Source of the DNA: an uncultured Desulfobulbaceae bacterium
GTDB taxonomy: Bacteria; Desulfobacterota; Desulfobulbia; Desulfobulbales; CALZHT01
DNA: 40,407 nt
Reading direction: 5' to 3'
Assembly (NCBI GenBank): GCA_945787445.1
Contig: CALZHT010000015.1
Location: 1 to 40,407, forward strand
The notes beneath the pieces are model-generated. The model was given only the letters and a program-made list of their open reading frames with translations, ran no database searches and was not told the origin of the DNA. The position numbers and the translations under genes are program-made. Every line of letters starts with the position of its first letter. The stretch's first letter is position 1. This document shows positions 1 to 8,833 of this stretch, piece by piece.

Positions 1-69
1 GGACGGGGAATGTGCTCGCTGGTCGTGTTCATAGATCAATACAACGATCGTTAAATATGTTTCTGTTCA

Positions 70-330
70 CCACCGCCTTATTCCAGAAATCAAACACCGA
101 ATGCATGTGGAGCCGCTTCTGCCAACCCTTTCGTGCAAACAAATCCCCCAACACACTATTAATAGAGCCGAGTCCCCTATTTTCATTCATCCCAAAAATT
201 CTCCATTACAGTCTTGGATAGATGGATAAGTTTTGCCGAAAACAGACAGAAAGACAGGCAGGAAAAGCGGAACAGTGATCAACTGTAATCTACCCTTGCC
301 GGTTTTTAAAGAAATCATTACCTAGTGCCA
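70..330. repeat. Left copy of a diverged direct repeat flanking the EPS locus
   Basis: Two segments match the region 28,030-28,535 in the same order and orientation. The first (about 74-220) shares the stretch AAATCAAACACCGAATGCATG and a following run of TTCGTGCAAACAA and ACACACTATT. The second (about 241-330) shares AACAGACA, then AATCTACCCTTGC and GGTTTTTAA with GAAATCAT. The spacing differs, so one copy has gained or lost about 250 bp. No convincing protein is encoded; the short open frame at 12-221 has no recognisable features. A 10-bp palindrome AACGATCGTT lies just before it at 43-52. The origin of the repeat (old IS, integration boundary or duplicated intergenic DNA) is not resolved. 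Confidence 0.7.
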
Positions 331-620
331 CAGTTAAAGAGAGTGTAAACAAAAATGACACCAAATTGCTCTTAATCTTAATAATAGTAAATTACTAGCA
401 AGAATCTGGTGAAGCCATCGCTTATGTAAACTTTGTTTCCTTATTATAGGCAGTAGCTTGATAAGGAATACCTCAAAATCATTATACCATTACATTTAAT
501 TTTAAAAAAATGTACAGGATTAAAAAAAAATTTTAACAATTCTAATATATTGTAGCCAATTTGTTGTGTTCTTATATCTATTGGCATCATGTTTGCTGTT
601 TCTTCTTAACACGGACAGAT
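331..620. other. AT-rich intergenic region
   Basis: No gene is visible. The stretch is very AT-rich with several A and T runs around 490-560 and could hold the promoter for the riboswitch leader that follows. No promoter hexamers stand out well enough to call. Confidence 0.5.
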
Positions 621-624
621 TATT

Positions 625-715
625 TTTTAATCCGAAAAGGCAAACCATCCCAAAGCATGGGACACAAAGTCACCGGCCTAAATCCGACCAAAACAAGCGA
701 TGATTTTCAGGCAGA
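625..715 (+). ncRNA. Candidate cyclic-di-GMP-I (GEMM) riboswitch aptamer
   Basis: The core at 638-692 matches the GEMM-I consensus closely: GGCAAACC, a short hairpin CCATCC-CAAA-GCATGG, then GGGACACAAAGTC, then ACCGGCCTAAA. In the known aptamer the equivalents are GGCAAACC, a GNRA-capped hairpin, GGGACGCAAAGCC and CCGGCCTAAA. The G-C to A-T change inside GAC-A-CAAAG-T-C is covarying. After it, CCTAAATC (about 678-685) can pair with GATTTTCAGG (about 702-711) as the third helix, followed by CAGACGC. Oddities: the tetraloop is CAAA rather than GAAA, and the hairpin carries one C-C mismatch, so the element may be a divergent or weakened version. It lies about 170 bp before the secreted beta-helix gene at 882. 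Confidence 0.62.
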
Positions 716-847
716 CGCATCAGGGATGATCTGAGAAGAACTGGGAACTTCTGCGCGCCTGACTGATCCAAGCACACTGATCCTGACAACCCTATCACTT
801 ATAGTTAGCAGTGCCAACATAGCAATTGTAAATGGACAAAAAAATAC

Positions 848-874
848 CTCCTCAAACCGTGCATGATGAAGGAG
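848..874 (+). promoter_or_regulatory. Possible ribosome-site sequestering hairpin (riboswitch expression platform)
   Basis: CTCCT at 848-852 is exactly complementary to the Shine-Dalgarno AGGAG at 870-874, seven bases before the ATG at 882. The two arms are separated by 17 bases. The hairpin would hide the ribosome-binding site and could be the output of the upstream c-di-GMP-like aptamer. This is inference from complementarity; five pairs alone are weak. Confidence 0.4.
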
Positions 875-881
875 TTAAAAA

Positions 882-2531
882 ATGAAAAAATTAACATTTT
901 TAATTATATTTTTATTTTTTTATCAGATTTGTTATGCCACAACATATTATGTGCGCGAAGATGGCACTGCTGCCATTGGCTCTACTACAGGCTGTGGATC
1001 TGCTGGAACGGCTGCAAATATAGCAGCATATGATGCTGCCACTTATATCCCTGGTGATACTATTTGTCTATGTAGAGAGGGCGGAATTTTTACTTCACAG
1101 TTGCGATGGCAATCCGATGGCGGAGTTGGAACCGAGATAACTTACGATGGCGATTGTGATGGCGATGGTCTAAAAGCATCTTTTGTGGTTCCTAATAACC
1201 ATGCAATATACACCAATAGATATGATAATGGCACTATCAAAAATATAGACTTCCCAACAATAGAGGATGGCAAGGCAGGCATTTTTATTCGTGATGGATC
1301 GGACAATGTTGAGATTACAGGCATTGATTGTTCATATACCACTGCTTCTAGAGCCACTTTCTGCATCAATGCATATCTTGCAAACAATGCAGACGGAGAT
1401 TCGACTGATATAAGGATTCACCACAACAATATCACTGGAAATAGTAAATTTGAGGGCATAAGATTTGGATTTTTTGCAACCACATATCTGCACACGTTTG
1501 GAAATGTGAGTATACATGATAACACAATTACGAACGTCAGGCAGGGGATTAGATTTTTCCTCGCTCCCACCAGCACAACCTTTGCTCTCACAAATGATTT
1601 GAGACCGTATAATATTAAGATTAATGATAATACTATTACAAACACGCATTCTGTTGCTATTGACATAGCAACTGGAGCTAAAGAATCCGGTGGGAGCTCT
1701 TGGATAAATAGCAATTTAATTACTGATTGTGGTGATTCAACTGAAGCATTAGTAAACTGCTTTCAGCTACACTGGATAGACGGGTTTGATATTCTCAATA
1801 ACACAATTGATGGGGTTAATACTTCAGAGTGTGATGGGGCAGCGATAATATTAGATTACAAGGTGACAGATCATACCTATAAATCCACTAATAATATCCT
1901 AGCCTATAATACAATTAAAAATACCAACGCATCCTGCGGTGGTAAGGGGATTGGCGTTTGGAGTGGAGCCAATAATATTATTCAATATAATGTAATCTCC
2001 GGCGCAACACTTGCAGGGATAAGGTTAGCCAATGCGGAATCAACAGGGAATAGTTTCTATAATAACACTGTTTACGGAACAACCAATTGTTTTTATCTTT
2101 CTGGGTCAGCTCCAACATCAATCTGGAAAAATAATATTTGTTCGACAGTGACAGGGAAAGGATTTCTTGTCAATGGTGGCGCTGCAGACCCGACTGAAAG
2201 TAATAATCTCATATTTAATGCTAATGGCGGAAATGATATCACCTTAGATAGAACTGATGTTACTAGTGATCCTACATTTGAAAATGTTGGATCCAATAAT
2301 TTTGATCTACTGACTGGCTCACACGCAATAGGTGCTGGTATTGATTTATGCTCCACATTGACAGATGCAACAGATATATCAGGGAATGCTGTTTGTTCAA
2401 ACGGCTCTTATACAGGAAATAAAAATAACCCGGATATCGGAGCTTATGAGGCTCAGACAACAGAATACTACGAAAACAATAAGTATAGTCTGCTCCCAAT
2501 CCCAGGGATTAGATCTATCTCAATTCGTTAA
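882..2531 (+). CDS. Secreted right-handed parallel beta-helix protein
   Basis: A 549-residue protein with a clear Sec signal peptide (charged MKK, hydrophobic residues 5-18, cleavage after CYA near residue 19). The body is rich in N, G, T and I with regularly spaced IxxNxI motifs such as NNITGN, DNTITN, NNTIDG, YNTIKN and YNVISG. This is the pattern of stacked beta-helix rungs found in polysaccharide lyases, epimerases and surface adhesins (Pfam Beta_helix/NosD type). The C-terminal part has the DPTFENVGSNNFDLLTGSHAIGAG motif region usual in predicted exported beta-helix proteins of this class. The start is supported by AAGGAG at 869-874. A truncated paralogue lies downstream at 3348. Its position at the head of the EPS locus and behind a candidate c-di-GMP riboswitch suggests that it binds or modifies the polysaccharide. 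Catalytic activity cannot be read from the sequence. Confidence 0.85.
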   Translation: MKKLTFLIIFLFFYQICYATTYYVREDGTAAIGSTTGCGSAGTAANIAAYDAATYIPGDTICLCREGGIFTSQLRWQSDGGVGTEITYDGDCDGDGLKASFVVPNNHAIYTNRYDNGTIKNIDFPTIEDGKAGIFIRDGSDNVEITGIDCSYTTASRATFCINAYLANNADGDSTDIRIHHNNITGNSKFEGIRFGFFATTYLHTFGNVSIHDNTITNVRQGIRFFLAPTSTTFALTNDLRPYNIKINDNTITNTHSVAIDIATGAKESGGSSWINSNLITDCGDSTEALVNCFQLHWIDGFDILNNTIDGVNTSECDGAAIILDYKVTDHTYKSTNNILAYNTIKNTNASCGGKGIGVWSGANNIIQYNVISGATLAGIRLANAESTGNSFYNNTVYGTTNCFYLSGSAPTSIWKNNICSTVTGKGFLVNGGAADPTESNNLIFNANGGNDITLDRTDVTSDPTFENVGSNNFDLLTGSHAIGAGIDLCSTLTDATDISGNAVCSNGSYTGNKNNPDIGAYEAQTTEYYENNKYSLLPIPGIRSISIR

Positions 2532-2548
2532 TAATACTTAATTATTCA

Positions 2549-2564
2549 GCAACAATGTTGCTTT
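2549..2564 (+). terminator. Weak intrinsic terminator-like hairpin
   Basis: GCAAC-AAT-GTTGC (2549-2561) followed by TTT lies 17 bases after the beta-helix stop codon. A second inverted repeat, TGTGGGG/CCCCACA, lies at 2573-2600 without a T run. The stem is short, so termination strength is doubtful. Confidence 0.35.
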
Positions 2565-2866
2565 ATCAAGGGTGTGGGGTCTCTGTCCCCATGCCCCACA
2601 ACTGTCAATGTCAGTGACTTTGACCGGAGTTAAAATTATTTGGCACGTCAACCGATTTCCCGACTTTTTGCGGGGTCATCATAAATCACACAAACCCAAA
2701 AAAAGCTATCCCCGGCCCTTGGTCACATACTCAAGCCATATTGCATCAAGGCCTGTTTCATTTTCTCATCTTTTATTTCTGATATAACTGACTTAAAATC
2801 GGCAAACCGTTTGGCATCACCTTTATTTGCTTTCTGCACAGCGCTCTTTTCCGCTTTCTTCTTGCG

Positions 2867-3223
2867 TTGAAGCTGGCCATAGCAGAAATGAATTTTAAGG
2901 ATGCTTCTACTTGCAAGGTAACGGACATTATGCAACAACTCTGCGGTTTGGAAGTTACCAAAATCCAAGTGAGCCGGGCAGCGAATCTTCCGGAAGGCTT
3001 TACTGTTTTCAAATTGCCGGCATGGCAGCGTCGCCAGTTACCTAGCACCAACATGCTGGAAAGAATGCATAAAGAAATCAAACGAAGAACCAGAGTCGCA
3101 ACCCTGTTCCCTAATGATTCTTCAATTTTACGACTTGAAAGAGCAATTTTAATGGAAATCGGCGAGGAATGGGAAACAGGAAAAAGATATCTCAAGATGG
3201 ATACTGAAGAGGCCCTTAACTGA
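2867..3223 (+). pseudogene. IS256-family transposase remnant, internally deleted
   Basis: This 118-codon frame joins two separated parts of an IS256 (Mutator-type) transposase. Residues 1-39 resemble the N-terminal region (LAIAEMNFKDASTCKVTDI followed by a QQLCG and QVSRAA motif). Residues 40-112 are the C-terminal region, with RRQLPSTNMLERMHKEIKRR, then a LFPND motif, and LMEIGEEWETGKRYL near the end. About 200 residues between them, including the two catalytic Asp of the DDE triad, are missing, and only the NMLER Glu remains. The upstream N-terminus is also missing. It cannot be functional. It sits between the two beta-helix paralogues, and recombination at such an element may have accompanied their duplication. 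Confidence 0.85.
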
Positions 3224-3347
3224 AATTACAGAAAAAAAGTTGCTTATTCAAAAAATGGTTAGTATTCTCTGCCTGGTCTTAACGACGAGCATAAATTGCG
3301 AAAAACAAGAAAAGACATTTTAAATTTGCAGATAAGGATCAAGAGAA

Positions 3348-4805
3348 ATGGCAAACAACCAATTAAGTCCTTGTAAGTGGCCGCCCTTTCTTGGGCCCAT
3401 AGATTTGAATATGTGTATTTTTAAAGTTTTGGTTTTTATCGCTTTAATATCTATGTTTCCGCAGGTAGCTTTTTCTACAATTTATATCAGGCAAGATGGA
3501 GTTGCTACCATATCTTCCACTACCGGATGCAATAATGTTGCATCCGCAGTCAATTTAGAAGATTACAACCGCTCTGATCATGATAACAGTGAGATTGTAT
3601 GTCTTTGCAGAGAAGGCGGCAGATTTACATCTAAGCTGAAACCTAGAGCACACTCCACAATATATAACGGGGATTGCGACGGAAATTTCCTTAACGCTCA
3701 GTTTAAAGTGGAAAATGATGACGCAATCGTAACAAATTACAAAGATAACTTGATTTTCAAGAATATAGACATTCTCTCCATAGCTGATAGGAAGGCCGGG
3801 ATAAATATTCAAGACGGGTCTGATAACACTCAGGTGGCCAAATGTAATATAGATGATTTGTTTGCTGCGCTGCCATCTTTTGGCATTAAGGTTTATCTAG
3901 GAGACGCAAACGATGGAAATACTGTTGGAACTTATATACACCACAGTACTTTTCGTCTGAATCCCCTTTCTGAGGGTATAAGATTCTCACATCATTCAAG
4001 TATATACCAAAATACTTATGGTAATACGAGGATTATAGATAACTATATCATAAACAGTAAATATGCTATTAGGCATTACTTGTCACCAGAATCGAGGCCG
4101 AATGTGATGAGTAATGATTTAAGAGCATTTAATATTAAGATAAACAGCAATAGAATCCATAAGACATTAAGGTCTGCTATAGACCACGCGATTGGTGTTG
4201 TGGGTAATTCTCAAATTAATAGAAACGTAATCACAGATTGCGGAGACGCAGAAACTCCTTCCGTAAACTGCATACAGCTTCATTGGGTAGACCGTATGCT
4301 TATCAGGGGTAATGTGGTGGATGGAACTAACACCTCTAAATGTGATGGGGCAACCCTCATATTCGATTGGACAGATAAAAATGATCTGCATATCTCGACT
4401 AATAATGAGGCTAGCTATAACATATTTATGAATGGAAATGCCGCTTGTGGATCTAAAGGTATCGCTATATGGAAAGGAAAGAATAATTTTATTCATGATA
4501 ACTTTATTTTGAATTTTACTGGACCGGGTATAAAATTATCCAATGACAACTCTACAGATAATGTCTTCTCTAAAAATAAAATATTTAATGTGAAGGATTG
4601 TTTTAAACTGTCTGATCCTCTATCACGTATAGGAGTACCGGAGTCCACTTGGGTTGAGAATTTATGTCTTGGCGCTTCTAGTAAAGGATTTAAAGTGCTT
4701 CATGGGTCAATGGAGCCCATAGCTGAAGATAATATTATATATGATGCAGTTGAGGGTAATGATGTGGAACTTGATTCAAGTAATGAAGTATATAATGTAA
4801 ACTAA
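3348..4805 (+). CDS. Beta-helix protein, C-terminally truncated paralogue of the 882 gene
   Basis: A 485-residue protein clearly homologous to the 882 product: STIYIRQDGVATISSTTGC against TTYYVREDGTAAIGSTTGC, and a shared VCLCREGG/ICLCREGG, NGDCDG, QDGSDN, LRAFNIKIN and CDGAT pattern through the whole length. A hydrophobic signal segment lies at residues 24-43. The ATG at 3348 has an AAGGA-type site upstream; a start at 3411 (Met22) would give a more standard signal peptide. The reading frame stops at VELDSSNEVYNVN, just where the longer paralogue continues into its DPTFENVGSNNF terminal region, so about 90 residues are lost. The break lies about 50 bp from the end of an IS481-type remnant. 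It may be a decaying copy or a shorter functional variant. Confidence 0.75.
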   Translation: MANNQLSPCKWPPFLGPIDLNMCIFKVLVFIALISMFPQVAFSTIYIRQDGVATISSTTGCNNVASAVNLEDYNRSDHDNSEIVCLCREGGRFTSKLKPRAHSTIYNGDCDGNFLNAQFKVENDDAIVTNYKDNLIFKNIDILSIADRKAGINIQDGSDNTQVAKCNIDDLFAALPSFGIKVYLGDANDGNTVGTYIHHSTFRLNPLSEGIRFSHHSSIYQNTYGNTRIIDNYIINSKYAIRHYLSPESRPNVMSNDLRAFNIKINSNRIHKTLRSAIDHAIGVVGNSQINRNVITDCGDAETPSVNCIQLHWVDRMLIRGNVVDGTNTSKCDGATLIFDWTDKNDLHISTNNEASYNIFMNGNAACGSKGIAIWKGKNNFIHDNFILNFTGPGIKLSNDNSTDNVFSKNKIFNVKDCFKLSDPLSRIGVPESTWVENLCLGASSKGFKVLHGSMEPIAEDNIIYDAVEGNDVELDSSNEVYNVN

Positions 4806-4850
4806 TATGTCCTGAACGAGGCATGACCTGACAGTTGCCGGTTTTAAGAA

Positions 4851-5147
4851 GGTGTCTGTCATTTCAAGTTTAAGTTTAAGCTACAAATTTTTCCTCCCAA
4901 AGACTTTTTCCGTCTTCAAGTGTTTCAATAGGCGTTCTTCCACAACACATCACATTTTGCCTTGATGTGTTCGGTCATTATTATAATATTTCAACCATTC
5001 GTCCAAGTCTTCCTGATAGGATTCCAGATCAGCATATGGTTTCTTTCTAAAATCCACCTGGTAGAACTCCTGTAATACAGTCTTGTGAAAGCGCTCGCAG
5101 ATCCCATTTGTCTGCGGCGATTTTGCTTTGGTCTTCGTATGGTCAAC
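4851..5147 (-). pseudogene. IS481-type transposase 3' fragment with frameshift
   Basis: Read on the minus strand from about 5147, the frame encodes VDHTKTKAKSPQTNG then ICERFHKTVLQEFYQVDFRK, ending near LDEWLKYYNNDRTHQGKM. This is the integrase-core C-terminus (the region around the catalytic Glu) of IS481/IS3-like transposases. The frame then breaks because ATGTG is duplicated (about 4944-4953, +5 bases). After the break the expected CCGRTPIETLEDGKSLWEEK resumes in another frame and ends at the stop at 4876-4878. The element terminus TGTCTGTCA lies at 4853-4861. The N-terminal part is absent, so this is a dead remnant. It lies directly behind the truncated beta-helix gene. Confidence 0.85.
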
Positions 5148-5357
5148 CTAATCTGCTCCAAAATGCGAATAATTGTATAAATAGCATATGGATCATGTTA
5201 TAAGGTTCGTGGGAATACGAAAAACATGAATTGTATAGCGTGCTAAATCGAAGATAGTAGCCCATGAAACTGATTATTCAAAACCTGCCACCTAATCTAC
5301 ATAATCCCTTTGCTCGCATCCGGTTTACATCTTTAAAAATCCAACAATAAACAACTA
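5148..5357. other. Intergenic region before the flippase gene
   Basis: No gene or repeat was recognised between the IS481 fragment and the Wzx gene. The sequence is AT-rich, and a promoter for the sulfotransferase-containing block is likely here because the block must start transcription somewhere, but no site can be called. Confidence 0.4.
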
Positions 5358-6821
5358 ATGACTGTTAGTAAGAGCAACGGAAGCTTTTTAAAAAACACAC
5401 TCACGCTTACTTCTGGAAATATTGGGGCGCAGGCGATAAAAATTGCACTGGTCCCAGTTGTTACTCGGCTATTTCCACCTGAATCTTTTGGCATTTTTTC
5501 AACGATAACTGCCATTATAATGGTAATATCTTCTGTTTCCCATTTCAGATATAATGTTGCTATTCAACTGCCAAATAAGGACGCTGACGCAGACTCTCTA
5601 GCATTACTATGTATTTCCCTTGTTTTTTTAACTTCTGCTACAGCCCTGATACCAATTTTGATTTTCAGGGACCAAATAGCACCTTTTTTAAAAATTAAGG
5701 ACAGCACTTATATTCTCTTATTTATCCCTTGCGGAATAATGTTAAGAGGAACGGTAATGATATTTAATCAGTGGCATCTTCGTTATAAGTCATTTGCTGG
5801 GATGTCAAAGGCATTAGTTTTTGGAGCGGTTTGTGACCGGATTATCACCCTTTTCTTTGGTTTCCTTGGAAGTACTGGTCCAATCGGCCTCCTGTCAGGG
5901 AGATATGCTGGAGTGTTTCTGACAAATATTTATCTGTTCTTTCACAGGGGAACGCGAAAGTTAATTTCCATATTCAAAAACGCAAACTTAGATTTAGTAA
6001 AAACTAATGCTGTTCACTTCAAAAAATTTCCTTTATACAGTTGGTCAGAATTTCTCCTTGAAGCAACAAACCATTTGCCTGTCATCCTGCTTGCATTTTT
6101 CTTCAATCAACAAATTGTTGGATATTTTGCGTTAACCAGGAGAGTACTCTCAGAACCGCTTCTCCTGTTTGGCAATGCTCTATCCAGAAGCTTTTTTCAA
6201 AAAACATCAGAGTTATACAGGGAAAATAAAGATGTAAGGGGATTCACTCTGCGCACGTTACATTTTCATTGTTTTGCATTAATCTTCCCAATGCTCTTTG
6301 TGGGCATTTTTGCGCAGGATTTATTTAAAATCATTTTTGGGGCACAATGGGTTCATGCTGGTTTATTTACTCAGCTCCTAATACCACTATTTATCATCGA
6401 CACTCTATTACGGCCAATGATGGGGCTTTTTGACATCCTTGTCAAACAAAGAGAACGAATGCTGTTTAATATCGCCTTATTTGTTAGTACCATCACTTTT
6501 TTTTCTTTAGGTGGTGTTTCAGAAAAACCATGGCTATCCCTTCTGGGCTATTCTGTATTCAACACGTTTATTATCTTGCTCATACTCTTTTGGATTTCAA
6601 AGCAGATAAACATTTCACACATCAAAATTGTCAAAATTATTGGTTCATATACGTTAAAAGCAGGATTTCTAATTACTATTTTGCTTGCTATTAAATTGCT
6701 TACCAATAATGTATATTTTAACCTCTTTACAGGACTAGTTGCTTGGGTAGCTTACTTACTATATTATCGCTTTATTGATGGCTATATGAGTAAAGAATTA
6801 CTCACATTATTAAAAAAATAA
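5358..6821 (+). CDS. Wzx-type polysaccharide flippase
   Basis: A 487-residue integral membrane protein of the MATE/PST (MOP) superfamily. The N-terminus shows the family pattern: a short polar lead, a first helix with TLTSGNIGAQAIKIALVPVV, then TRLFPPESFGIFSTI, the typical LxxPEDFG-like motif after TM1. About 12-14 hydrophobic segments follow, including a C-terminal pair near residues 430-475. In Wzx/Wzy pathways this enzyme moves lipid-linked oligosaccharide repeat units across the inner membrane. It is the first gene of the AT-rich block carrying the polymerase and sulfotransferases. The ATG at 5358 gives an N-terminus of normal length, but no strong Shine-Dalgarno is visible. Confidence 0.88.
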   Translation: MTVSKSNGSFLKNTLTLTSGNIGAQAIKIALVPVVTRLFPPESFGIFSTITAIIMVISSVSHFRYNVAIQLPNKDADADSLALLCISLVFLTSATALIPILIFRDQIAPFLKIKDSTYILLFIPCGIMLRGTVMIFNQWHLRYKSFAGMSKALVFGAVCDRIITLFFGFLGSTGPIGLLSGRYAGVFLTNIYLFFHRGTRKLISIFKNANLDLVKTNAVHFKKFPLYSWSEFLLEATNHLPVILLAFFFNQQIVGYFALTRRVLSEPLLLFGNALSRSFFQKTSELYRENKDVRGFTLRTLHFHCFALIFPMLFVGIFAQDLFKIIFGAQWVHAGLFTQLLIPLFIIDTLLRPMMGLFDILVKQRERMLFNIALFVSTITFFSLGGVSEKPWLSLLGYSVFNTFIILLILFWISKQINISHIKIVKIIGSYTLKAGFLITILLAIKLLTNNVYFNLFTGLVAWVAYLLYYRFIDGYMSKELLTLLKK

Positions 6822-7542
6822 TTGATTTGCCAACAACTTAAATTCAGAAACCTTAGTAACCAACTTATTTGTTCCATGAACAATGAAAGCCTCTCTAGTT
6901 TTATTAAAAGTACCGCTAAAGATTTTCCTCATGCCAAAATTATTTATATTTGCAGGGATGGCAATGTAGTATAATCTCCAAAAAAGGACTGTTAAGATTG
7001 GAATCTGGTTATGGATGTCAGCCCGATTCAAGCTATAAAATTTGGGTTGAAATCGAAGAAACGATGTAAAAAATTAGCAAGGACCATAGAATTTATTGAA
7101 GTAAAGTATGGATTGTGCTAACAATCCCCAAGATGGTAATCATCAAATTTCTGATTACCATCACACGGAAGAAAAAGGCTAAAAACATGATAATTATATC
7201 ATATCAAACGATAAGAATGATATTATCCCAGCAAACTAAAGACATTCACACACAAATGCAGGAAAAGCGCCCATGTTGTCGCGAATAGAGGGATGGCAAA
7301 ATGAAATCAACTATGCCGAGTGCTTCTTTTGCGAGAAGATAGTGAAGAAAAGGCTGCAGAACAGGAGCTAAAAACTTCTATGCCAGGATCAGAAAAATCT
7401 TTTTCAAGATTTATCTCTACTTTTTTTTAGAATAATACTTTTTCTCCGTTCGTTGCTTCACGTATCAAACAGGTTTCTGTATTATCTTCAAAATTTACAG
7501 CATTTGATGCAAACCTAGTTCACTAAAATAGGCAAACACGTG
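6822..7542. other. Long intergenic region with a perfect hairpin
   Basis: About 700 bp without a convincing gene. A minus-strand open frame at 6810-7031 (73 codons) has no recognisable homology to me. A perfect 11-bp inverted repeat, GATGGTAATCA (7132-7142) and TGATTACCATC (7152-7162) around a 9-base loop, is not followed by a T run. The region may be the remains of a deleted gene between wzx and wzy. Confidence 0.5.
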
Positions 7543-8805
7543 ATGGTTATTTTTGCAAAACTTCTAGCTATTCTTTCTTCAATAATCTTATTACTCTTTT
7601 TATTTTCTCCCAGAAAACTTGCATCTATTTACTACTTTATAAGGCCTCTAAGCCAGCCGGCTGCAAACGTTGGTATTTCATTAGTAGGCTTGCCAATTAC
7701 ATCATTTTATTCTCTTGTTGTTATTCTTTCTACAGTAGTCAATATTGCTCGAAGAGGAGCTCATTATATATTTGTAAAACACTCAATTATTCTGTATATA
7801 TTGATTTTATTTTCATCTTTATCATTTATAAACAGCGCAAATTATTCCATATCATTCTCAAGCATTATTAAAATTTTAACAGGGTTAAGCTTTTTTCTCT
7901 TGATCTATTCTAGTATAGAGACTTCAGATGATGGCTTATCTCTACTTAAAATGATTTCATATTCATCACTATTACCGTTATTTTTTGGATTTTATCAGTA
8001 CATTACCGGCATTGTGTTCATTTCCGGGAGTATTGGGCTTAAGGAAACAGACAGGATTAATAGTTTTATGGGGCAAGCTAATGCCTATGGTATTTATTTG
8101 ACCCTAGCGCTAATAGCTACTCTTATAGTAATATTTCACGAGGCAAATAAAAGAAAAAAAATAATCTTTATATCTATTCTAATAATGATAGTGATTGCAG
8201 AAATTCTTGCTAAGAATAGAGGCACATGGATTGCACTTCTTGCTGGGTTTACCCTGAGCGGCATTTTTTACAGAAAAATTATCAAACTTCGGTGGTATAT
8301 TGTTATTCTGCTAGCTATTGCCATACTTTTTTCAAATAATATTTATAATCGCTTTCAGGAATTAAACGAATTGAATGCAGCCGGACGTGTTCACAACACC
8401 TTCGCAGGCAGAGTCAACTATTGGAAAGAGTTGACTCCTCTTATTATGAAACATCCACTCATTGGCCACGGCATAGGCACATCATCTTTAGTCACTTCAC
8501 GGTATCTTAAAACAGAATTAGCACCCCATAACGACTATTTAAGGTTAGCGTTAGAAATTGGCATACCAGGTTCGTTCTTGTATTTTCTTTTCCTATTTTT
8601 CGAGTTATTCCGTAACATTAGGCTTGCATTAAAGAAATCATATTGGCAAGTAAACTACCCCATTCTTGCCTTGGCAATTTATTTTCTTATAATCAGCATG
8701 ACCCAGAATATTATAAATAATCTTATTAACTTTCCATTATTCACATCATTAGTTGCAGTGTCAATGCGAATGAATTCAATCTCCCGTTCAGAGTTGTCCT
8801 ACTAA
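7543..8805 (+). CDS. O-antigen ligase/polymerase family protein (Wzy-like)
   Basis: A 420-residue polytopic membrane protein with about 10-12 hydrophobic segments. The signature region of the O-antigen ligase family (PF04932) is present: KNRGTWIALLAGF near residue 225-240, and a large periplasmic loop with HPLIGHGIGTSS and APHNDYLRLALEIGIPG before the last helices. In a locus with Wzx and a phosphoglycosyltransferase but no other candidate, it is most likely the EPS repeat-unit polymerase, although WaaL-type ligases share the fold. The ATG at 7543 is preferred over the GTG codon immediately before it. It is followed after 28 bp by a sulfotransferase gene, consistent with co-transcription. Confidence 0.85.
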   Translation: MVIFAKLLAILSSIILLLFLFSPRKLASIYYFIRPLSQPAANVGISLVGLPITSFYSLVVILSTVVNIARRGAHYIFVKHSIILYILILFSSLSFINSANYSISFSSIIKILTGLSFFLLIYSSIETSDDGLSLLKMISYSSLLPLFFGFYQYITGIVFISGSIGLKETDRINSFMGQANAYGIYLTLALIATLIVIFHEANKRKKIIFISILIMIVIAEILAKNRGTWIALLAGFTLSGIFYRKIIKLRWYIVILLAIAILFSNNIYNRFQELNELNAAGRVHNTFAGRVNYWKELTPLIMKHPLIGHGIGTSSLVTSRYLKTELAPHNDYLRLALEIGIPGSFLYFLFLFFELFRNIRLALKKSYWQVNYPILALAIYFLIISMTQNIINNLINFPLFTSLVAVSMRMNSISRSELSY

Positions 8806-8833
8806 TAATTTTACCTTCCGTCGAATTGCACCC

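Noticed and set aside
12-221. Plus-strand 69-codon frame at the left edge
   Set aside because: It lies within the non-coding flanking repeat; the matching right-hand frame (28,063-28,248) has a different ending, and no protein features are visible.
2723-2968. Minus-strand 81-codon frame with a charged helical tail
   Set aside because: It overlaps the IS256 remnant antisense in its first third, and the rest matches no family I recognise; kept only as a remark.
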